Under the pieces are notes generated by a model that was not told where the DNA came from, did not search any database, and worked only from the letters and a program-made list of their open reading frames with translations. Below, piece by piece: positions 6,490 through 11,796 of a stretch of DNA of 11,796 nucleotides (position 1 is the stretch's first letter; each line of letters begins with the position of its first letter). Source of the stretch: Candidatus Bipolaricaulota bacterium (GTDB lineage: Bacteria; Bipolaricaulota; Bipolaricaulia; Bipolaricaulales; Bipolaricaulaceae); the NCBI GenBank assembly GCA_021129895.1, contig JAJOKL010000109.1, positions 1 to 11,796 of the forward strand. The letters are read 5' to 3'. The position numbers and the translations under genes are program-made.

Positions 6490-7773
6490 CTAGGCCACCT
6501 CCACCTGAGCCCGGGCCAGCTTCCGTAGCCGCTCCCCCGACGGGCCCACCAAGGCCAGGACCGCCCGCTCCTCCCGCAGGAAACGCCGCGCCAGGTTTTG
6601 CACTTCCTCCGGGGTCACCGCCTGGAGCCGCCGCTCCACCTCGGGAATGGGCAGGATCTCCCGGCCCAAGGCGGCGTTGGTGCCAAGGCGGAACATGCGC
6701 CCGGCCGGGTCCTCCAGCCCCAATAGGAAGCTGCCTCGCAGCCGGTCGATGGCCCGGGCCACCTCCGGCGGGTCAGGGGGGTTGGACACGAGGCGGCGGA
6801 GCTCTCCCCACACCAGCTCCAGCACCTCCGGCAGCCGCCGCTCCTCGGTGGCCGCGTACACCAGCAGCGCTCCGGCATCGGTGTAGTAGGCGGTGCTGGA
6901 CAGGACGGTGTACACCAACCCTCGCTCCTCCCGCACCCGCTGGAACAGCCGGGAGCTCACCCCGCCCCCGAGCAGGGTGGACAGGACCTCCAAGGCATAG
7001 CGCTCTTCCGCCCCGGCCCCCACGGTGGGGAAGCCAAGCGCCAAGTGCACTTGTTGGATCTCCTTCTCCCCCACCACCAGCCCACATCCCAGCGCCGGCG
7101 CCTCCCGCCGGGGCGGCTTTCCGTCAACCCCGGCGGGCCAGATCCTCGCCGCTTCCTCCACCAGCTCTTTCGGCCTTATCCTCCCCGAGGCGGCCAGGAT
7201 CATGCGGGCGGGCTGGTAATTCTCCTGGAAGAAGCTCCTTACATCATCGGGACTCAAATCGGCTACCGCTTCGGCTGTGCCCAGGATGGGCCGTCCCAAG
7301 GGGTGGCCACCCTTCCACAGGTGGGAAAACAGCAGGCGCAGCACCACGTCCTGGGGGTCATCTTCAGCCCCCCGGATCTCCTCCAGGATCACCGCCCGCT
7401 CCCGCTCCAGGTCCTGGGGTGACAGCAACGGCTGGGTGAGCATTTCCCCCAGCACCCCCAAGGCGGTGGGCAGTCCCTCTTCCAGCACCGTGGTGTAGTA
7501 GAAGGTGCTTTCCTTGCCGGTGGCCCCGTTGAGGTTCCCCCCCAGGGAATCGATGGCCTGAGCGATCTCCAGGGCGGTCCTTTTGGCGGTGCCCTTGAAG
7601 GTCATGTGCTCGAGGAGGTGGGCCAGGCCGCTTTTGCCCCGGGGGTCATCCCGGCTCCCCGCTCGCACCCAGACCCCCAGCGCCACCGAACGGACCTGGT
7701 CCATGGGCTCCACCAACACATGCAGGCCGGAGGGCAGGCGCTGGGCGAACAGCCCGGGGTAGAGCTCCTGCAT
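6490..7773 (-). CDS. M16 family zinc metallopeptidase (processing peptidase-like, YmxG/MlpA type)
   Basis: A pitrilysin-family peptidase of about 428 residues, the size of bacterial M16B processing-type proteases. The inverted zinc motif HLLEH lies at 53-57, and the third ligand is one of the glutamates in ILEEIRG (132/133). Farther on, GGGVSSRLFQRVREERGLVY (270-289) is the glycine-rich loop and arginine/tyrosine segment of the second half. Both M16 halves are therefore present and the enzyme looks active. No signal peptide or membrane segment is seen. Genes of this type often follow rpsO and pnp. The substrate is not known; a role in peptide or protein processing is inferred from the family. 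ATG at 7773 overlaps the pnp TGA by one base (TGATG). GTG at 7776 is an alternative start that adds one residue. An AGGG site precedes both. The gene ends in TAG and abuts coaD. Confidence 0.93.
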   Translation of the reverse strand: MQELYPGLFAQRLPSGLHVLVEPMDQVRSVALGVWVRAGSRDDPRGKSGLAHLLEHMTFKGTAKRTALEIAQAIDSLGGNLNGATGKESTFYYTTVLEEGLPTALGVLGEMLTQPLLSPQDLERERAVILEEIRGAEDDPQDVVLRLLFSHLWKGGHPLGRPILGTAEAVADLSPDDVRSFFQENYQPARMILAASGRIRPKELVEEAARIWPAGVDGKPPRREAPALGCGLVVGEKEIQQVHLALGFPTVGAGAEERYALEVLSTLLGGGVSSRLFQRVREERGLVYTVLSSTAYYTDAGALLVYAATEERRLPEVLELVWGELRRLVSNPPDPPEVARAIDRLRGSFLLGLEDPAGRMFRLGTNAALGREILPIPEVERRLQAVTPEEVQNLARRFLREERAVLALVGPSGERLRKLARAQVEVA

Positions 7774-10115
7774 CACTCGGACCCTTTGATGCGCACCGGG
7801 CCCTTGGGCACCACCCGCTTGAGCTTGTACCGACCCTGGTCGTCGATCTCCACGATCTCCACCAGCATCTTGTCGCCCTTCTTGGCGACCTTGTGGGGGT
7901 CGGTCTTCTCCCCCAGGCGGGTTTTGTGTACCAAGCCGCGCACCCCCGGGGCGATCTCCACGAACACCCCGTAGTCCACCACGTTGGTGACGGTGCCGGG
8001 GAGGATGTCACCCACCTTGAGGGTGGGTTTCTCCCGCACCAGCTTCAGGCGTGGCCGTCCGGAGTCGTCGGTGCCGATCACCTCCACGGTGACCTCGTCC
8101 CCCAACTTCACGATGTCCTCCACCTTGTCCACGTAGCCGTCGGCCAGGTTGGAGATGTGGATGAGGCCATCGACTCCGGGCTTGAGCTCCACGAATGCCC
8201 CGAACGGGACGATCCTCACCACCTGGCACTTGAGGACCTGCCCCACCTCGATCTCCTCGGTGAGCTCCTCCACCATCTTGCGGGCCCGGGCCACCGCCTC
8301 GGCGGAGTCCCCGGCGATCTTGATGGTACCGTCGTCTTCGATGTCGATCTGGGTCTCGGTCTCCTCTTGGATCTTGCGGATGGTGCGCCCACCCGGGCCG
8401 ATCACCAGCCCGATCTTCTCCGGGTTAATGCGGATCACGTCCACGGTAGGGGCATAAGGGGAGATGTGGGGTCTTGGGGCAGGCAGGGCCTGTTCCATCA
8501 GGCCCAGGATCTCCAGCCGAGCCTTCCGCGCTTGGGCCAGGGCTTCCCGCATGAGCTCGCGGGAGATCCCCCCGATCTTGACGTCGAGCTGGAAGGCGGT
8601 GATGCCCTCCCTGGTCCCGGCCACCTTGAAGTCCATGTCCCCGAAGTGGTCCTCCAGGCCCAGGATGTCGGTGAGGATGATCTGTCTCTCCCCTTCGGCG
8701 ATGAGTCCCATGGCCACGCCGGCCACCGGCCTGCGCAGGGGCACCCCGGCGTCCATCATGGCCAGGCACCCCGAGCATACCGAGGCCATGGAGGAAGAGC
8801 CGTTGGACTCCAGGATCTCCGACACCACCCGGATGATGTACGGGAACTCATCCTCGGGGGGTACCACCGCCGCCAGGGCCCCCTCGGCCAAGTGCCCATG
8901 GCCGATCTCCCGGCGGGAGGGCGGCCCCATCCGGCCCGCCTCCCCCACCGAGAACGGGGGGAAGTTGTAGTGCAGCATAAACCGCTTCAACCCCTCTTCC
9001 ATCATCAGATCGATGATCTGGGCATCCCGGCGGGTGGCCCCCAGGGTGCAGGTGCCCAGGGACTGGGTCTCCCCCCGGGTGAACAGGGCCGACCCGTGTA
9101 CCCGGGGCAGGATCCCCACCTGGATGGTGATGGGCCGAAGCTCATCCGGCCGGCGGCCGTCCATCCGCTCCCCCAGCTCCAAGATGGACCACCGGGCGAA
9201 CTGGCGATACACGTCGTCGAACAGCGCCTTAGCCAGGGTCTGGATCCGCTCCCGCTCTTCCTCGGGATAGCGCTCCGCCACCTGGAGGGCGGCCTCCTCG
9301 GCCATGGCCTCGGCCAGCCGCTCCCGGGCCTGCTTGTTGGGGGCCGCCTTCAGCTCCGGAAGCCGATCCCAGACCAGCTCCCGCACCCGCTCCCTGACCT
9401 CCTGTTCCTCCGGGGAGGGGGGAGCGAGTTCGCGCTTCTCCACTGGGCGCCGGGCCGCGAACCGCTCCTGAAGCTCGATGAGCTCCTGGATCACTCGGTG
9501 GGCGGCCTCAATGGCCTCAATCACCACCTCCTCGGGCACCTCCCGCAAGTGCCCCTCCACCATGGTCACGGTGGACTTGGTCCCGGCCACGGTGATGTGC
9601 ATGTCCCCCTCGTCCAGCACCGCGTCAGGGGGGTTAACCACCACCTGGCCGTCCTTTAACCCCACCTTGACCCCGGCGATGGGGCCCTGGAACGGGGCGG
9701 GCGAGATCATCAGTGCCGCCGAGGCGCCGATCATGGCCGCAACCCCCGGCGGGCAATCCCGCTCCGCTGACAGCACCGTGGTCACGATGTGCACCTCTTC
9801 TTTGTACCCCTTGGGGAACAGGGGGCGGATGGGCCGATCGATCAGCCTGGCCGACAGGATGGCGGCGTCGGAGGGCTTGCCCTCCCGCTTGAAGAAGCCC
9901 CCGGGGATCTTCCCCCCCGCGTAGAACTTCTCCTCGAAATCCACCCTGAGGGGGAAGTAGCCGATGTCCTGGCGCGGCTCCTGTACCACCACCGTGGCCA
10001 GCACCTTGGTATCCCCCCAGGTGACGAGCACGGCGCCGTCGGCCTGCCTGGCCATGGCACCGCTCTCCAACTTGAAAGGCTTGCCTGCTAGTTCAGCTTC
10101 CTCCACTACATGCAT
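7773..10115 (-). CDS. pnp: Polynucleotide phosphorylase with an additional C-terminal S1 domain
   Basis: PNPase degrades RNA from the 3' end using phosphate, releasing nucleoside diphosphates, and is a core enzyme of RNA turnover in the cytoplasm. The 780 residues exceed the usual 700 or so. In order there are a first RNase PH-like domain (about 5-235, with FFKREGKPSDAAIL), a helical domain (235-315), and the catalytic second RNase PH-like domain (about 318-545). The last shows FTRGETQ (345-351), SNGSSSMASVCSG (437-449) and the acidic segment LEDHFGDMDFK (487-497). A KH domain follows with the GPGG loop at 573-576, then S1 (about 622-692, VVRIVPFGAFVELKPGVDGL), then a second S1-like domain (about 699-767, VTNVVDYGVFVEIAPGVRGL). 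The ribosome-binding site GAGGTG (10124-10129) lies in the last codons of rpsO, whose stop is 3 nt before this ATG. Catalytic residues look intact. Confidence 0.97.
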   Translation of the reverse strand: MHVVEEAELAGKPFKLESGAMARQADGAVLVTWGDTKVLATVVVQEPRQDIGYFPLRVDFEEKFYAGGKIPGGFFKREGKPSDAAILSARLIDRPIRPLFPKGYKEEVHIVTTVLSAERDCPPGVAAMIGASAALMISPAPFQGPIAGVKVGLKDGQVVVNPPDAVLDEGDMHITVAGTKSTVTMVEGHLREVPEEVVIEAIEAAHRVIQELIELQERFAARRPVEKRELAPPSPEEQEVRERVRELVWDRLPELKAAPNKQARERLAEAMAEEAALQVAERYPEEERERIQTLAKALFDDVYRQFARWSILELGERMDGRRPDELRPITIQVGILPRVHGSALFTRGETQSLGTCTLGATRRDAQIIDLMMEEGLKRFMLHYNFPPFSVGEAGRMGPPSRREIGHGHLAEGALAAVVPPEDEFPYIIRVVSEILESNGSSSMASVCSGCLAMMDAGVPLRRPVAGVAMGLIAEGERQIILTDILGLEDHFGDMDFKVAGTREGITAFQLDVKIGGISRELMREALAQARKARLEILGLMEQALPAPRPHISPYAPTVDVIRINPEKIGLVIGPGGRTIRKIQEETETQIDIEDDGTIKIAGDSAEAVARARKMVEELTEEIEVGQVLKCQVVRIVPFGAFVELKPGVDGLIHISNLADGYVDKVEDIVKLGDEVTVEVIGTDDSGRPRLKLVREKPTLKVGDILPGTVTNVVDYGVFVEIAPGVRGLVHKTRLGEKTDPHKVAKKGDKMLVEIVEIDDQGRYKLKRVVPKGPVRIKGSE
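7810..8020 (-). other. Region coding the extra, second S1 RNA-binding domain of PNPase
   Basis: This region codes for roughly residues 699-767 of PNPase. It repeats the S1 plan: VGDILPGTVTNVVDYGVFVE, then PGVRGLVH, then a KKGDKMLVEIVEIDDQGR segment. The first S1 domain (622-692) is the one that matches the canonical PNPase S1 by its position right after KH. The second diverges at the usual HIS-x-L position, which reads HKTRL here, so it is not a recent duplicate at the protein level. Confidence 0.85.
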
Positions 10116-10118
10116 CGT

Positions 10119-10391
10119 TTACACACCTCGGATGCCCAGCTCGGAAAGGAGCTTGGCGTATCGTTTGGGATCCTCCCGCTTGAGATACCGCAGGAGGCGT
10201 CGCCTCTGTCCCACCAGCAGGTACAACCCGCGGCGGGAGTGGAAGTCCTTCTTGTGGGTCTTCAGGTGCTCGGTGAGCCGGGAGATGCGCTCGGTGAGGA
10301 GCGCGATCTGCACCTCCGGGGACCCGGTATCCCCCGGGTGCCGAGCGAACTTCTCGATGATTTCCTGCTTCCTCTCTTGGGTAAGCGCCAT
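10119..10391 (-). CDS. rpsO: 30S ribosomal protein S15
   Basis: S15 is a small-subunit protein that binds 16S rRNA early and helps build the central platform. The 90-residue length is normal, and the sequence keeps the family landmarks: ERKQEIIEKFARHPGDTGSPEVQIALLTERI near the start, then LKTHKKDFHSRRGL and VGQRRRLLRYLKREDP. The four-helix plan is complete. ATG at 10391 is preceded by the ribosome-binding site GGAGGTGG (10395-10402). Its own stop lies 3 nt before pnp, and it carries the pnp ribosome-binding site in its final codons, so the two genes are probably translated together. A GC-rich palindrome lies in the 54 nt leader. S15 represses its own translation in several bacteria through leader structures; whether this happens here is inference. 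Confidence 0.98.
   Translation of the reverse strand: MALTQERKQEIIEKFARHPGDTGSPEVQIALLTERISRLTEHLKTHKKDFHSRRGLYLLVGQRRRLLRYLKREDPKRYAKLLSELGIRGV
10124..10129 (-). promoter_or_regulatory. Ribosome-binding site of pnp inside rpsO
   Basis: GAGGTG on the minus strand lies in the last sense codons of rpsO, 8 nt before the pnp ATG at 10115. It fixes the pnp start and means ribosomes finishing S15 cover the pnp entry site. Confidence 0.75.
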
Positions 10392-10445
10392 CTGCCACCT
10401 CCAATCGCCCGTCCCCGAGCGGGCGCGCGCCCGAGGGAGGGTTCG
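10392..10445 (-). promoter_or_regulatory. rpsO leader with a perfect GC palindrome (10420-10433)
   Basis: The 54 nt between the amidohydrolase stop and rpsO hold CGGGCGCGCGCCCG, a perfect 14-nt palindrome. It can fold as a five-base-pair stem with a GCGC loop and may be extended with mismatches by flanking CCC/GGG runs. It is not followed by a T-run, so it does not look like a classical intrinsic terminator. The position, about 20 nt before the rpsO ribosome-binding site, would fit a translation or processing control element. This is inference from sequence symmetry only. Confidence 0.35.
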
Positions 10446-11732
10446 TTAGCGGTACTTGCGGGCCCTGGCCCGGCACTCCGTCCGCACCCGGTCCTCATCG
10501 ATGGTGAGGAGTTCTCCCTCCAGGAGAAGCGGCCTTCCGTCCACAAACACCCCCACCACGTCGGAGGAATGGGCGGCATAAACCAGGTCCGAAAGCGGAC
10601 TATGGCCAGGCTGGAGGTGCACCGCCTCCAGGGACAGGAGCACCCCATCGGCCCGTTTTCCCTCCTCAATTGTACCCCATTCTTTCAGCCCGCCAAGGGC
10701 CTGTGCCCCCCGCCAGGTGGCCAGGGATAGCGCTTGGGGGGCGGGCACCGCTTCCGGATCCTCAGCCCGGAGCTTCCCCAGCAGGGCCGCCCAGCGCAGC
10801 TCCTCCAACATGTCCAGATCCCCAGCTGAGCCCGCCCCGTCTGTCCCCAGGGCCACGTTCACCCCCGCGGCGAGGAGCTCGGCCACCGGGGCGATCCCGC
10901 AGGCCAGCTTGGCGTTGGATGAGGGACAGTGCACCGCGGTCACCCCATGGGCGGCCAGGATCTCCATGTCTTTCTCCGACAGGTGCACGCAATGGGCGGC
11001 CAGCACCGGCACCGCGAACACCCCCAGCCCCTCCAGCCACAGGGCAGGTGATTTTCCGTGTTGGGCCGTGAACCGGTCCACCTCTTCCTTGGTCTCCGCC
11101 AGGTGTGTATGGATGGGGATTTTCAGCTCCCGGGCCAGCTTGGCCGCCTGCCGCCATACCTCCGGACCGCAGGTGTAGGGGGCGTGAGGCGACAGGGCGG
11201 TGCGAACCCGTCCCTCGGCCTTGCCGTTCCACTCCCGGGCGAACGCCTCCGCCTTCTTGAGTTCTGGGTCCACCCGGTCCGGGGTGGGGGCGATGATCCC
11301 ATAAGAGAGCAGCGCCCGCAGCCCGGCCTCCTCCACTGCCGCCGCAACCTCCTCCATGAAGAAGTACATGTCGGCGAAGGCGGTGGTGCCCGAGCGGATC
11401 ATCTCCGCCAACCCCAGCAGGGAGAACCAGTACACGTCCTCCCCGGTCAGCTTCCGCTCCGCAGGCCAGATCTTCTCCTCCAGCCACCTCATCAAGGGGA
11501 GATCGTCGGCCAGGCCTCGGAATAGGGTCATGGCGAGATGGGTGTGGGCGTTGACCAGGCCTGGGATGAGGAGCCTGTCCTCCCCTTCGATGACGTGGTC
11601 GAATTCCCCTTCCGCCCCGCCGCCCTCGATCACGGCCGCGTACCGACTGGACTCGATGATCACGTCCGCCTTGGGGATTACCCCCTCCTCCGGTTTTCTG
11701 ATCACCGCCGCTCCACGGATCAGGATGCGCAT
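10446..11732 (-). CDS. mtaD: Amidohydrolase, S-adenosylhomocysteine / 5'-methylthioadenosine deaminase type
   Basis: A metal-dependent amidohydrolase of 428 residues, the usual size for the MtaD/SAH deaminase group. It probably deaminates S-adenosylhomocysteine (to the inosyl compound) or 5'-methylthioadenosine, recycling products of SAM use. Visible active-site parts are LVNAHTHLAMTLFRG with metal-binding H63 and H65, E92 in IWPAERKL, SPHAPYT with H183, HTHLAET with H210 and E213, AAHCVHL with H247, and the final metal-ligand aspartate D298 in GTDGAG. After GTDGA the usual ASNN-type sequence is replaced by GSAGD, which might alter substrate choice. Other deaminases of the superfamily (guanine, N-ethylammeline or atrazine type) are less likely given the HTHLAET and SPHAPYT forms. 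The start ATG at 11732 has a purine-rich stretch too far upstream and a -10-like box almost touching it. rpsO follows 54 nt downstream. Enzyme class is firm; exact substrate is inferred. Confidence 0.88.
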   Translation of the reverse strand: MRILIRGAAVIRKPEEGVIPKADVIIESSRYAAVIEGGGAEGEFDHVIEGEDRLLIPGLVNAHTHLAMTLFRGLADDLPLMRWLEEKIWPAERKLTGEDVYWFSLLGLAEMIRSGTTAFADMYFFMEEVAAAVEEAGLRALLSYGIIAPTPDRVDPELKKAEAFAREWNGKAEGRVRTALSPHAPYTCGPEVWRQAAKLARELKIPIHTHLAETKEEVDRFTAQHGKSPALWLEGLGVFAVPVLAAHCVHLSEKDMEILAAHGVTAVHCPSSNAKLACGIAPVAELLAAGVNVALGTDGAGSAGDLDMLEELRWAALLGKLRAEDPEAVPAPQALSLATWRGAQALGGLKEWGTIEEGKRADGVLLSLEAVHLQPGHSPLSDLVYAAHSSDVVGVFVDGRPLLLEGELLTIDEDRVRTECRARARKYR

Positions 11733-11796
11733 GTTGTCAGTATAAGCCTTCCCCCTATTTCGTGGCTAACCTGAGCCTGCCCCGCAGCCTCTGAGT
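11733..11796 (-). promoter_or_regulatory. Upstream region of the amidohydrolase with a -10 box that suggests a leaderless mRNA
   Basis: On the minus strand TATACT (11739-11744) matches five of six bases of the bacterial -10 box and ends 6 nt before ATG 11732, so transcription would start at or next to the ATG. The -35 side is weak (a TTAGCC-like hexamer about 19 nt upstream). GGGGGAAGG lies too far (14 nt) from the ATG to be a normal ribosome-binding site. One frame also reads a short basic peptide ending in TAG at 11755-11757, which could be the tail of an upstream gene, but too little is visible to call it. Confidence 0.4.

Noticed and set aside
7893..9659. A 588-codon open frame on the plus strand, opposite pnp
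   Set aside because: It is antisense to a clearly conserved gene, its product is low-complexity (rich in G, H, L, P and D), and such long mirror frames arise easily in GC-rich codon usage.
11755..11796. C-terminal tail of an upstream minus-strand gene (14 codons ending in TAG)
   Set aside because: Only 13 residues are visible and another frame is equally open, so no gene can be called.

Overview
The window comes from a bacterial chromosome of fairly high GC content. Every gene I can support lies on the minus strand, so transcription runs from the right end (11796) to the left (1). The organism cannot be named from this stretch. The order rpsO-pnp-M16 peptidase is common in Gram-positive and deep-branching bacteria. 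The PNPase has an unusual second S1 domain, and Shine-Dalgarno sites of the GGAGGTG type precede several genes. Genus and phylum are left open.

Right part, 11796 to 6004, housekeeping block: an S-adenosylhomocysteine/methylthioadenosine deaminase-type amidohydrolase (10446-11732), then rpsO (ribosomal protein S15), pnp (polynucleotide phosphorylase), an M16 processing-type zinc protease, and coaD (phosphopantetheine adenylyltransferase). From rpsO to coaD the genes are packed with 3-nt gaps, short overlaps or direct abutment, so they look like one operon. A possible -10 box sits so close to the amidohydrolase ATG that the message may be leaderless. A perfect 14-nt GC palindrome lies in the short leader of rpsO.

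Left part, 5913 to 1, defence block: a type I restriction-modification locus that begins 93 nt after coaD. Its order is hsdR, a DUF262/DUF1524 (GmrSD-like) nuclease gene, hsdM, and presumably hsdS beyond the left edge. The three genes are joined by ATGA overlaps. hsdR is interrupted by an in-frame amber codon where TGG (Trp) is expected, in the segment just after its DECH helicase motif. Its helicase and C-terminal domains are separated by a carboxypeptidase-regulatory-like beta-sandwich domain, which I do not know as a standard part of HsdR. The DUF262 gene has clearly lower GC than its neighbours (42-45% in sampled 60-base lines, against 58-70% in sampled lines of the flanking genes), which suggests separate acquisition.

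As a working picture, HsdM with HsdS would methylate host DNA. HsdR, if it is made at all, would translocate and cut unmodified DNA. The sandwiched DUF262 protein could add a second nuclease activity, for example against modified DNA. No tRNA, rRNA, CRISPR array or insertion sequence was seen.
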